DNA of 30,797 nt from JABSOG01 sp041583135 (GCA_041583135.1 JBFHGJ010000066.1:1-30797), one strand, 5' to 3'. Counted from the first letter of the stretch, positions 16,137 to 23,572 are shown. A program made the numbers and translations. The notes: generated from the sequence alone by a model not told the origin.

Positions 16137-17438
16137 ATGGCAGAAATACAACACGCTCAGCAAGATGTGCAGCACAGTGACGAAACCGCCAAGCTGCAAA
16201 GCGAATCCGCCAGTGACAACAAAGAATCTGCGCCACAACAGACAGCTGCTGAGGACATCAGCGCTGAAACTGCAACGGCTAAACCCTCTCAAGCTAAGAC
16301 CAAAACGACAACGCCACCTGCCACGAAAAAGCCTGCCAATGGCGTCGCATGGTTGGGCTTCATTTTGTCTTTGAGCTGTGTTGCGGCATTAGGTGCGGGC
16401 TACTGGTATTGGCAGCAACTACAGCAGATACGCGTTGATGAGGCGCAACGTCAACAAAACCTGCTCAATGAACAAAACGCCAAATTGCAAAACTTGCAAC
16501 AACAATTGACCGCGCAACTTGAGGGGCAAAATGCCCAGTCGCTTGAGCTTGCCGAACAATTGGCACAACGCCAAGAGCGACTTGCCGAACAACAGCGCAA
16601 TATCAGCGCTACGCTCAATGACAGTGTTGCCGAGAAACTCAAATCCGTTGACGCTAAAATGGCCGAGTTAAACGGTTATCAGCCCAATGATTGGATTTTG
16701 GCAGAGGCCAATTATTTGATCAAAATTGCCGAGCGTAAACTGCACCTAGAGCACGACAAAGACAGCGCCAAAATGTTGCTGTCAACGGCGCTTCGTCAGG
16801 TGGCCAGCTTGCAAGACAATAGTCTTGAACCAGTGATGACTGCGATTTCATTCGACATTGCCCGCATTGATGCGCTCAACTATCCTCGTATCGATGATTT
16901 TTATCTTCAGCTTTCCGGCGAAATTGCCAAAATCGACCTGATGCGCATCAACAGTGGTATCGACTATCCGATGCTACAAAGCGACAAAACCGCGCCTGTT
17001 CAGCCACAAACCGAGCAGCAGGCGGGATGGCAGCAAAACTTTATCAACAAAGTGACCGGTGCGCTTAAGAAAATGTTCTATTTTGACTATGGCGCGGTTG
17101 ATAATGAGTTAAAGCATCAGTTTAACGCGCAAGAGCAATGGTATTTAAGGGCTAACTTAAGGTTGGCGTTGATGCAGGCGCAAAGCGCAATCATGCAACG
17201 TAAATCCGCGATATTTAAGCAAGCTCTAGAGAAGGCATTGTTACAGTTGGCGCAATTTGACGCAAAAGACAGAAACGTCATATCGGCCACCATTGCTATT
17301 CAAAAGATGTTGAGCGAGCCGGTCGATAGTGAATATCCCGAGCGTTTTGAGAGTCGTTTATTGCTAAAGGAATTTATGGACAAACGCCTTGGTGAACAAG
17401 CAGTGCTGCTGCCAGATAGCGAAGGAGCGCAGCAATGA
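16137..17438 (+). CDS. hemX: HemX-like membrane protein of the heme operon
   Basis: A 433-residue single-pass membrane protein. It starts with about 65 polar, Gln/Thr/Lys-rich residues, then a membrane helix (about 68-90, VAWLGFILSLSCVAALGAGYWYW region), a long Gln-rich coiled coil (about 95-175) and a globular periplasmic part with NDWILAEANYLIKIAERKL and the late block ISATIAIQKM. HemX is found in hemCDXY operons; an older label as a uroporphyrin methyltransferase is not supported by any SAM-binding motif here. The ATG at 16137 has GAGG 6 bases upstream; a frame from TTG 16125 overlaps hemD and is less likely. It overlaps hemY by 4 bases (ATGA). Confidence 0.93.
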   Translation: MAEIQHAQQDVQHSDETAKLQSESASDNKESAPQQTAAEDISAETATAKPSQAKTKTTTPPATKKPANGVAWLGFILSLSCVAALGAGYWYWQQLQQIRVDEAQRQQNLLNEQNAKLQNLQQQLTAQLEGQNAQSLELAEQLAQRQERLAEQQRNISATLNDSVAEKLKSVDAKMAELNGYQPNDWILAEANYLIKIAERKLHLEHDKDSAKMLLSTALRQVASLQDNSLEPVMTAISFDIARIDALNYPRIDDFYLQLSGEIAKIDLMRINSGIDYPMLQSDKTAPVQPQTEQQAGWQQNFINKVTGALKKMFYFDYGAVDNELKHQFNAQEQWYLRANLRLALMQAQSAIMQRKSAIFKQALEKALLQLAQFDAKDRNVISATIAIQKMLSEPVDSEYPERFESRLLLKEFMDKRLGEQAVLLPDSEGAQQ

Positions 17439-18601
17439 GAGCGTTTTTAACCATCATGGCCATTGGCCTTGTGGCCTTAGGTGCCATTGTCGTATTTCCC
17501 TATGTTTATGGCAACCCCGGGTATGTGATGATAAGTGTGGGTAAGGGCTATGTCGAAATGACCCTACTCGCTCTGTTGCTTTGGTTACTGGCCATTTGGC
17601 TGGTGATGAAAGTGGTGGTGTATGTGATCAGCCGGCTGCTTAGGCTCAGCAGCCAAACGCGCTTTTATTTTTTCAACAAGTCAGAAAAGAAGGCCCAAGC
17701 GGCGCTCAAGCAAGGGCTTAGCGCCTATCTATTGGGTGACTACATTAGGGCTGAAAAATTACTCTCTAGCGCTGGTAAACATTCAGGGCTGACAGAGCCG
17801 AAGCACATGTTTGCCGCAGCGGCGGCTGATGCTAATGGCGATGAAGGCAAGGTGTTGATGCATCTGAATGCACTTGATGCCGATGATATCGATACCGCAC
17901 TACTCAAAGCCAAGCTACTGTGTAACCGCGGACAGTGGGGGATGGCTCATGACTTAATTGAACCGCTACAGCAAAGTAAGCCTAAAGACGATGGGCTGTT
18001 TCGTCTTTATGTCGATATTCTAAAAGGATTGCACAATTGGCAGGCGCTGTTGAAGTTGCTGCCGCAAATAGACAAGCGCAATAGCTATAGTGCCGAGCAG
18101 TTTGAACAGTTGGCTGCAGAGGTGATTAGACATGCGCTGCTCGATACTGCTGAACGCACCACTTTTGAAGCGGCCGAGCAACAATATGAACAGCTGCCGA
18201 ATAAATTGAAAAGGCAAGCCTATGCCGTCAGTGGTTATGTTGAACTATTGTTGACATCTGGGCGCTCTGAATTGGCACAAACGGCTTTACTCAAAGGGAT
18301 GAAAAAGCACTCAATAACACCTTTTTTGCCGCTGTTACGACGTGTTGGTTTCGATAATGTGGTGGAACTCAACAAATATCTACAATCGGCCTTGCAAAAA
18401 GACGAAAATAACGCCGACTTATTGCGCGGTTTGGCCTATATTGCCGCTGGTCGTGGTGATTGGGCACTGGCGGCCAAGGGGCTGGCCAAAGCGATAGGCA
18501 GCGATGCCGACAGTCGTGATTTAGAGCTGCTGGCCAAAGCCTACGAGCAAGTTGGCGACAGCCACAGCGCCGTCACCGTTTATCAAAAGTTACATCTGTA
18601 G
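17435..18601 (+). CDS. hemY: HemY-like membrane TPR protein of the heme operon
   Basis: A 388-residue protein with two N-terminal membrane helices (about 3-25 and 40-65) and a cytoplasmic helical repeat region of TPR type. Recognisable blocks are KKAQAALKQGLSAYLLGDY early on and the C-terminal LLRGLAYIAAGRGDWALAAKGLAKAI. This is the HemY of proteobacterial hemCDXY operons, not the protoporphyrinogen oxidase that shares the name in Bacillus. Its biochemical role is not settled. It overlaps hemX by 4 bases. No strong terminator follows, so transcription may reach the lipoprotein gene 51 bases downstream. Confidence 0.94.
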   Translation: MRAFLTIMAIGLVALGAIVVFPYVYGNPGYVMISVGKGYVEMTLLALLLWLLAIWLVMKVVVYVISRLLRLSSQTRFYFFNKSEKKAQAALKQGLSAYLLGDYIRAEKLLSSAGKHSGLTEPKHMFAAAAADANGDEGKVLMHLNALDADDIDTALLKAKLLCNRGQWGMAHDLIEPLQQSKPKDDGLFRLYVDILKGLHNWQALLKLLPQIDKRNSYSAEQFEQLAAEVIRHALLDTAERTTFEAAEQQYEQLPNKLKRQAYAVSGYVELLLTSGRSELAQTALLKGMKKHSITPFLPLLRRVGFDNVVELNKYLQSALQKDENNADLLRGLAYIAAGRGDWALAAKGLAKAIGSDADSRDLELLAKAYEQVGDSHSAVTVYQKLHL

Positions 18602-18652
18602 TTGGCAATTTGCCCCAATTTCTACCATACTTTTGTCAAGTAACAGGTATTA

Positions 18653-19177
18653 ATGCGGGGTGATATTTTGAATTGGCCAAAAGCAGTATTGTTGGCATTG
18701 AGCTGTATTGTGGTGGTGGGGTGTTCTGAAAGTGACGAACCGGATAAATATCCTGCCAAGAAGAACCTCAAAGAGGTGATGCAGCCAAAGAAGATCAAAA
18801 GTAAACCCTGCTCCAAATACAATTTAAAGTTCTATGAAGGTGATGTTCGCGACTTTGGTGACTCCATTATTCGTCTAGGCGATGCCAAAAGCGATGCGCG
18901 AGTGACGATCAATGGTCGCGAAATTGCCATTCTCGGTTTTGAAGGTCAGGCGGAAGAATACATCAACTATTCGGTTTATCGAGGTAGCCGTCACACCAAA
19001 CGTGAAGAGTCGTCCGGCTCGACACTCGCCACTCGCACCGAAACTCAAATCATCGTTTGTTTTAAGAAAAAAGCCATTGCAGTCAAGCAGTTGGTTGAAA
19101 AAGTGCGTTCTCGCGGCGATTTGTCCAAAGCGCAGTATTTTGAGAAACAATGGTTATGGCAGATAAGCGAAAGTTGA
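18653..19177 (+). CDS. Small lipoprotein of unknown function
   Basis: A 174-residue protein with a lipoprotein signal: hydrophobic VLLALSCIVV followed by a VVGC lipobox (Cys24 counted from 18653). The mature part is charged, with a Lys-rich start, a predicted beta-rich middle (DGVRDFGDSIIRLGD region) and cysteines in KPCSKYN and IIVCFKKK. I do not recognise a family. Two starts are possible: the ATG at 18653 with a weak CAGG upstream, or a TTG at 18668 with GGGGTGA 5 bases upstream, which gives a shorter and more typical signal peptide. It lies between hemY and a MITE-like element. Confidence 0.75.
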   Translation: MRGDILNWPKAVLLALSCIVVVGCSESDEPDKYPAKKNLKEVMQPKKIKSKPCSKYNLKFYEGDVRDFGDSIIRLGDAKSDARVTINGREIAILGFEGQAEEYINYSVYRGSRHTKREESSGSTLATRTETQIIVCFKKKAIAVKQLVEKVRSRGDLSKAQYFEKQWLWQISES

Positions 19178-19251
19178 TATCTGCGCGCTAAGTCGCCCCC
19201 AATCAATTATTGACATACTATGTCATCTGGCCTATGCTGCTTGCATATCTA

Positions 19252-19444
19252 ACCTGGACTCGGGATAAGGAGGGTCAGCTGACTACACGCCAACACCTAA
19301 CCCCGAACATTGGGAGAACGCAGGCATTTTCGTCTATGGCAACCCAAATTTATGCCGCTTTAGTCATTCTACAGCAAATAAATTGGGGGCAGACAGAGAG
19401 GAAAAGGGCAAGTTCTACGGCCCAGCGTTATCCCGAGTCCAGGT
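19252..19444. mobile_element. 193-bp MITE-like element with 17-bp inverted repeats and TCTA target duplication
   Basis: The ends are ACCTGGACTCGGGATAA (19252-19268) and its perfect reverse complement (19428-19444). They are flanked directly by the 4-base direct repeat TCTA (19248-19251 and 19445-19448). The interior of about 160 bases encodes no transposase and the small frame across it has no family resemblance. Perfect long ends, a matching target duplication and the small non-coding interior fit a miniature inverted-repeat transposable element moved in trans by a transposase elsewhere. I do not assign an IS family. The right end lies about 23 bases before the nfeD start, so the element may supply or interrupt its promoter. 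Confidence 0.75.
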
Positions 19445-19467
19445 TCTAATATAAAAGGAATAAGACT

Positions 19468-19932
19468 ATGGCTGAAAATCCCACGCTTATATGGTTGGTT
19501 GCCGGCTTACTATTGATTGTGGCCGAAGCAGTGATCCCCGGCGGCATAGTGATGTTTTTAGGCGCTGGATGTCTGGTGGTGTCGGGGGCATGGACTTTCG
19601 CCCTTGTTGATACTTGGCCACAAGCGCTGACGTTATGGTTTATTTCATCCTTGGTGCTGTTGTTTTCATTCAGACAAGTCATTCAAAAGGTTGCCGGTGG
19701 CGAGACTTCTGTGGCCAATACCGATGAAGATATGGACATTTATGGCAAAGTGGCGGTGGTGACTGAGACCATCGGACCCGGGAAGAAGCCCGGACGCATT
19801 GAATTTCAAAGCTCAACATGGCAAGCCCTAGCCGACGGTACCGTGATAGAACCGGGTGAAAAGGTGAAGATCATTTGTCATGACAACATTTCTTTATTAG
19901 TCGAAAGACACAATCCTACCAATATCGACTAA
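19468..19932 (+). CDS. NfeD-like membrane protein
   Basis: A 154-residue short-form NfeD family protein. Two or three hydrophobic segments occupy about residues 8-70, with the glycine-rich EAVIPGGIVMFLGAG block, followed by a soluble OB-fold domain (about 90-150, with YGKVAVVTETIGPG and GEKVKIICHDN). NfeD proteins act with SPFH/stomatin proteins in membrane microdomains, and the two genes downstream are SPFH genes. AAGGAATAAGACT precedes the ATG and serves as ribosome site. The transposon-like element just upstream leaves only about 20 native-looking bases before the gene. Confidence 0.9.
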   Translation: MAENPTLIWLVAGLLLIVAEAVIPGGIVMFLGAGCLVVSGAWTFALVDTWPQALTLWFISSLVLLFSFRQVIQKVAGGETSVANTDEDMDIYGKVAVVTETIGPGKKPGRIEFQSSTWQALADGTVIEPGEKVKIICHDNISLLVERHNPTNID

Positions 19933-19953
19933 GCTTAAACCCAGCAAGCTTAG
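19929..19953. other. 8-bp perfect inverted repeat at the nfeD stop codon
   Basis: CTAAGCTT (19929-19936) pairs with AAGCTTAG (19946-19953) around 9 bases and overlaps the nfeD stop. There is no T run after it, so it may stabilise or process the mRNA rather than end it. Confidence 0.4.
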
Positions 19954-19975
19954 TCACATCCCTTCAATCGATGGA

Positions 19976-19995
19976 GGCTGCGCGATTGCGCTGCC
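19976..19995. other. GC-rich hairpin upstream of the first SPFH gene
   Basis: GGCTGCGC (19976-19983) and GCGCTGCC (19988-19995) form a stem with one T-T mismatch and a GATT loop, 23 bases before the SPFH start. No T tract follows. It could attenuate or process the nfeD-SPFH transcript. Confidence 0.4.
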
Positions 19996-20018
19996 AATAA
20001 CAACTAAGAGGAAGCAAA

Positions 20019-20933
20019 ATGCTGGTATTTACTATCGTGTTTCTAATCATTTTGGTGATTTTATACAAGCTGATGCTGGTGGTGCCGATGCGCGAGGTCA
20101 ATGTGGTTGAACGCCTTGGCAAGTTTCGCGCCGTACTTCACCCCGGTTTTCATTTTCTAGTGCCATTTTTCGACCGTGTCGCCTACGTTCATGATACGCG
20201 TGAGCAAGTGCTCGATGTACCGTCGCAAAGCTGCATTACCCGTGACAACATTCAAGTTGAGGTGGACGGTTATGTATATCTCAAAGTGATGGACGGGAAA
20301 AAGGCCAGCTATGGCATAGAGAATTACCGCTTAGCGGCGGTTAATTTGGCGCAGACGACGATGCGCTCTGAGATCGGTAAGCTCGATTTGAGCCAGACGT
20401 TCTCTGAACGTGATTCGCTTAATGACTCTATCGTCAAGGAAATTGACGAAGCCTCAAACCCTTGGGGTATCAAAGTGCTCCGTTATGAGTTGAAAAATAT
20501 TACGCCCTCGGACCATGTGATCCATACCTTAGAAAAACAAATGGAAGCCGAGCGCACCAAGCGGGCGGAGATCACCCTAGCAACGGCAGAGAAAGAGGCC
20601 AAAATCAACCTCTCTCAAGGGGATAAAATTGAGGCCATCAATATCTCAGAAGGTGAAAAGCAGAAAAAGATCAACGAAGCTAAGGGTAAGGCGCAAGAGA
20701 TCACCATTATCGCCAATGCCAAGGCCGAAGGGATGGCCATGGTGTCTGAGGCCATTGGCAGTGCCGGCGGCAACGAAGCGATGAATATGTTGCTCAAAGA
20801 GCAGTTTATCGAACAGATAGGTGATGTGCTGGAGCAATCGGAAGTGTCGGTAGTACCGAGCGAAATGGCAAAGATGGAAGGCTTTTTTGAAGGCATAAAT
20901 CAAGTGACTGATACCATAAAAGGAGCGCGCTAA
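20019..20933 (+). CDS. SPFH/band-7 (stomatin-like, QmcA-type) membrane protein, first copy
   Basis: A 304-residue stomatin-like protein with one N-terminal membrane helix (about 1-22), an SPFH domain (about 24-185, with VVERLGKFRAVLHPGFHFL and YELKNITPS) and an alanine/glutamate/lysine-rich coiled coil (about 170-250). Such proteins form large ring or cage assemblies and organise membrane microdomains and proteases. Length and pattern match QmcA. The ATG has AGAGGAAG 5 bases upstream. Its stop codon shares one base with the start of the second SPFH gene (TAATG), so the two are translationally coupled and probably made in matched amounts. Confidence 0.93.
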   Translation: MLVFTIVFLIILVILYKLMLVVPMREVNVVERLGKFRAVLHPGFHFLVPFFDRVAYVHDTREQVLDVPSQSCITRDNIQVEVDGYVYLKVMDGKKASYGIENYRLAAVNLAQTTMRSEIGKLDLSQTFSERDSLNDSIVKEIDEASNPWGIKVLRYELKNITPSDHVIHTLEKQMEAERTKRAEITLATAEKEAKINLSQGDKIEAINISEGEKQKKINEAKGKAQEITIIANAKAEGMAMVSEAIGSAGGNEAMNMLLKEQFIEQIGDVLEQSEVSVVPSEMAKMEGFFEGINQVTDTIKGAR

Positions 20934-21880
20934 TGTTAGAGAGTATTTTATCAGCTCAAGATCAGGATATCGTGGTGATGGCCATTTGGGGGCTGTTGTT
21001 CTTTATTGTTATCGTCAAACTGTTTCAGTCGATTCGCTTAGTCTCAACGAAACAGGCTCATATCGTCGAGCGACTGGGCAAGTATCATGGGACTTTGGAG
21101 CCGGGTTTTCACGCGCTGATCCCTTTTTTCGACAAGGTTTCCTACATTCATGATCTGCGTGAAGAAACCATAGACGTGCCGCCACAGGAGTGTTTTTCCA
21201 AAGATGAAGTGAACATCATTGTCGATGGGGTGATCTATATTTCGGTGACAGATCCGGTAAGGGCCAGTTATGGTGTTACCGATTACCGTTTTGCCGCCAT
21301 GCAGTTGGCGCAAACGACCACCCGTTCGGTGATAGGTACGCTGGATTTAGATCGCACCTTTGAAGAACGTGACGCCATCAGTGCCAAGGTCGTGGAGGTG
21401 CTTGATAAAGCAGGCGAACTTTGGGGGATCAGAGTACATCGTTATGAGATCAAAAACCTTACGCCGCCGGAAACCGTCAAAAATGCCATGGAAATGCAGG
21501 TCAATGCCGAGCGTAATCGCCGTGCGCTATTGGCCAAGAGCGAAGGTGACAAGCAGAGCAGAGTGAGCCGTTCTGAAGGGATAAAAGCGGAAATGATCAA
21601 CATATCAGAAGGTGAAATGCAACGGCGTATCAACGTTGCCGAAGGTAAGGCTGAGGAGATTTTAGCCATTGCCAAAGCCAATGCCGACTCCATCAATAAA
21701 GTGGCACAAGCGTTGAGCGCGCCGGGTGGTAATGCTGCGGTGAGAGTGCAACTTGGTGAGCTTTATCTGAAACAAATCAAAGGATTGAGTAAAACCAAAA
21801 CCAAGGTCGTATTGCCGGGCAACCTACTTGATTTTGAACAGTGGATGACTGCCGTTGGCTTGGGAAGCGACAAAAAATAG
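20933..21880 (+). CDS. SPFH/band-7 (stomatin-like) membrane protein, second copy
   Basis: A 315-residue paralogue of the preceding gene, with a membrane helix at about 14-34, the block IVERLGKYHGTLEPGFHALIPFFDKVSY, YEIKNLTPPETVKNAMEMQ and the same coiled-coil repeat (SEGIKAEMINISEGEMQRR). The two copies align over nearly their full length but differ in the N-terminal segment and C-terminal tail. By analogy with HflK-HflC they could form hetero-oligomers, which is inference. Together with the upstream nfeD gene they form one membrane-microdomain module. Confidence 0.93.
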   Translation: MLESILSAQDQDIVVMAIWGLLFFIVIVKLFQSIRLVSTKQAHIVERLGKYHGTLEPGFHALIPFFDKVSYIHDLREETIDVPPQECFSKDEVNIIVDGVIYISVTDPVRASYGVTDYRFAAMQLAQTTTRSVIGTLDLDRTFEERDAISAKVVEVLDKAGELWGIRVHRYEIKNLTPPETVKNAMEMQVNAERNRRALLAKSEGDKQSRVSRSEGIKAEMINISEGEMQRRINVAEGKAEEILAIAKANADSINKVAQALSAPGGNAAVRVQLGELYLKQIKGLSKTKTKVVLPGNLLDFEQWMTAVGLGSDKK

Positions 21881-21984
21881 TTGATCTCTCCATAGAAAAA
21901 ATGCGTATACTGCTAAAGACTAGGCAGCGCTCATAACGAATGAGTGCCGCATAAACTGCTTTAAAACGACAAAAAGAGGCAACC

Positions 21985-22509
21985 ATGAAAGCGATCTATA
22001 CGCTGATGTTGTTGGTAATGGTAGTGTTTACCAGCAGTGCACAGGCGACTCGACTCAAAGCCGGTGATAGTGCACCGGACTTCAACTTAAAAGCCAGCGA
22101 TGGCAAAACCTACTCACTGTCAGACTTTAAAGGCAAACAGGCGGTGGTTATTGCTTGGTTTCCAAAAGCCTATACCAGAGGCTGTACCATTGAATGTAAA
22201 TCTTTGGTAGAAAAGGGTCATTTGATTAAAGAATTTGATGTCACCTATTTTATGGCCAGTGTCGATCCATTGGATGACAACAAAGGGTTTGCAGAAAAAT
22301 ACAAAGCCGACTTTCCATTGTTGAGCGATCCGACAAAAGAAGTGGCGAAAAAATACGATGTGCTGAATATTTTTAGAGTGGCCAGCCGCGTGACCTTTTA
22401 TATAGATAAACAAGGTAATATCATCAAGGTCGATGATGATGTCAATCCGGCGACTTCAGCCGAAGATATGGCGGCCAACCTAGCCAAACTGGGCATCGCC
22501 AAGCTTTAA
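21985..22509 (+). CDS. Exported peroxiredoxin, AhpC/TSA-Bcp-like
   Basis: A 174-residue thiol peroxidase with an N-terminal signal peptide (about 1-22, cleavage near AQA-TRL), so it is predicted to act in the periplasm. The thioredoxin-fold domain starts with AGDSAPDFNLKASDGKTYSLSDF. The peroxidatic motif is P-K-A-Y-T-R-G-C, with Cys67, matching the Pxxx(T/S)xxC signature. A second cysteine is Cys71 (CTIEC), four residues on, whereas E. coli BCP has its resolving cysteine five residues on. A weak candidate promoter lies at 21881-21911 (TTGATC, 19 bases, TATACT). It is separate from the SPFH genes and ends at a hairpin shared with aroE. Confidence 0.9.
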   Translation: MKAIYTLMLLVMVVFTSSAQATRLKAGDSAPDFNLKASDGKTYSLSDFKGKQAVVIAWFPKAYTRGCTIECKSLVEKGHLIKEFDVTYFMASVDPLDDNKGFAEKYKADFPLLSDPTKEVAKKYDVLNIFRVASRVTFYIDKQGNIIKVDDDVNPATSAEDMAANLAKLGIAKL

Positions 22510-22519
22510 TTGCCGTTGA

Positions 22520-22544
22520 GCTTAGGGCTGTGAACGCCCTAAGC
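22520..22544. terminator. Hairpin between convergent peroxiredoxin and aroE genes
   Basis: GCTTAGGGC (22520-22528) and GCCCTAAGC (22536-22544) form a perfect 9-bp stem with a 7-base loop, midway between two convergent stop codons. Neither side has a long T run, so it may work in both directions only with help. Confidence 0.65.
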
Positions 22545-22558
22545 ACAGCGAGTCGCGG

Positions 22559-23371
22559 TTAAAGCATCGTTCTAAGTTCGCTCAGTATCATTTGCGTGTT
22601 AGGCTTTACCCCACGCCAAATAAAAAAGCTCTCAGCGGCCTGCTCGACCAACATACCCAAGCCGTCAAAACACTGCTTCACACCATTTTGACTGGCCCAT
22701 TGGTTAAATGGTGTCTGACCTTTCATATAGACCATATCATAGCAAACCGTGTCGTCGTGAAGACACTTAGAGCTAAGCGAAGGCATATTGCCTGAAAGCC
22801 CTGCCGATGTGGCATTGATGATCAAATCAAATTGATAGTTGTCCAATTGTGTTAAATCGGATGCGCTCAGTGCACTGTGGTCAAACAGCTCGACCAAGGC
22901 TTGCGCCTTTGAGACCGTGCGATTACTGATCACAATACTGGCAGGCTGCTGCGCCAACAATGGCAAGATCACACCTCGAGCAGCACCACCAGCGCCAAGC
23001 AGCAAAATTCGGCTGTTGCTTAACGTCACTTGTTTATTGAGCAAATCGGTGACCAAACCTATGCCATCGGTATTGTCGCCGTGGATCTCGCCGTTAGCCG
23101 TTTTAACCAAAGTGTTGACTGCACCTGCTCTACTGGCTCTTTCGCTGACCTCAGTGCACAGGGCAAAGGCTTGCTCTTTAAAGGGCACTGTCACATTCGC
23201 CCCTTTGCCATCACCTTGAAAAAAAGCCTCAACCGTCTTCGCGAAATCGTCTAAAGGCGCTTCAATCGCACGGTATTTTAGCGCTTGCTCGGTTTGTGCG
23301 GCAAACCGTTGATGAATAAAAGGCGAACGCGAATGGTTAATAGGGTGACCAAATACGGCGTAGCTGTCCAT
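22559..23371 (-). CDS. aroE: Shikimate dehydrogenase
   Basis: AroE reduces 3-dehydroshikimate to shikimate with NADPH in aromatic amino acid synthesis. The 270-residue product has the shikimate-binding serines Ser14 and Ser16 (NHSRSP), catalytic Lys65 in NVTVPFKE, Asp in GDNTDGIG, and the NADP loop GAGGAARG followed by SNRT. The ATG has AGGAAC as ribosome site. It is the last gene of the purE-tsaC-hemF-aroE run. Directly upstream lies a diverged second copy of its first 25 codons with its own ribosome site, plus palindromic repeats, so the hemF-aroE junction is unusual. Confidence 0.97.
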   Translation of the reverse strand: MDSYAVFGHPINHSRSPFIHQRFAAQTEQALKYRAIEAPLDDFAKTVEAFFQGDGKGANVTVPFKEQAFALCTEVSERASRAGAVNTLVKTANGEIHGDNTDGIGLVTDLLNKQVTLSNSRILLLGAGGAARGVILPLLAQQPASIVISNRTVSKAQALVELFDHSALSASDLTQLDNYQFDLIINATSAGLSGNMPSLSSKCLHDDTVCYDMVYMKGQTPFNQWASQNGVKQCFDGLGMLVEQAAESFFIWRGVKPNTQMILSELRTML

Positions 23372-23403
23372 AACTTGTTCCTATAAATTTGGTGTCAGAC
23401 ACC
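23298..23403 (-). repeat. Tandem duplication unit A (aroE 5' end, functional copy)
   Basis: This 106-base unit covers the first 25 codons of aroE, its ribosome site and the palindrome GGTGTCAGACACC. It aligns without gaps to unit B, offset by 122 bases, with 93 of 106 identical positions by eye. Confidence 0.9.
23391..23403. repeat. Palindrome GGTGTC-A-GACACC, copy 1
   Basis: A 13-base palindrome directly upstream of aroE, preceded by ATAAATTT. Two more copies follow at 23513 and 23557 in the same orientation with the same A/T-rich lead. Confidence 0.9.
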
Positions 23404-23415
23404 ATTGGTTACAGT

Positions 23416-23493
23416 TTACGCGGCGAAGCGTTGATGAATAAAGGGCACACGCGAATGGTTAATAGGATGACTACATTCGGCGTAGCTACCCAT
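23416..23493 (-). pseudogene. Truncated duplicate of the aroE 5' end (25-codon remnant frame)
   Basis: A 25-codon frame starting MGSYAECSHPINHSR and ending in an in-frame TAA. It matches the AroE N-terminus except for D2G, V6E, F7C, G8S and S16V, and the last change removes one shikimate-binding serine. It keeps the AGGAAC ribosome site. Within the 75 coding bases I count 11 differences, about 7 nonsynonymous and 4 synonymous, which looks like drift after duplication. It cannot be a working dehydrogenase. It might still be translated as a leader peptide ahead of aroE. Confidence 0.8.
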
Positions 23494-23525
23494 AACCCGT
23501 TCCTATAAATTTGGTGTCAGACACC
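23420..23525 (-). repeat. Tandem duplication unit B (diverged aroE 5' end)
   Basis: The 106-base second copy of the aroE start, ribosome site and palindrome. Similarity to unit A fades over the next 11 bases (7 of 11 match), giving a duplication at least 106 bases long. Confidence 0.9.
23513..23525. repeat. Palindrome GGTGTC-A-GACACC, copy 2
   Basis: Identical to copy 1, including the preceding TTCCTATAAATTT, at the upstream edge of unit B. Confidence 0.9.
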
Positions 23526-23542
23526 GATGGATACACTTGGGC

Positions 23543-23569
23543 GTTCCGATAAAATTGGTGTCTGACACT
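23543..23569. repeat. Partial third unit with palindrome GGTGTC-T-GACACT
   Basis: GTTCCGATAAAATT followed by the palindrome (23557-23569) aligns without gaps to the same part of units A and B, with a few changes. It ends three bases before the hemF stop codon, so hemF, the palindromes and the duplicated aroE start fill the whole junction. Confidence 0.8.
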
Positions 23570-23572
23570 ATG

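Noticed and set aside
19195..19390. GCCCCCAAT (19195) and ATTGGGGGC (19382) as outer ends of a larger element
   Set aside because: The right copy lies inside the 193-bp element and the left one outside, so they cannot bound one nested unit; the match is only 9 bases.
19210..19449. 79-codon open frame across the MITE-like element
   Set aside because: It crosses both inverted repeats, has no ribosome site and resembles no protein; it is a chance frame through non-coding DNA.
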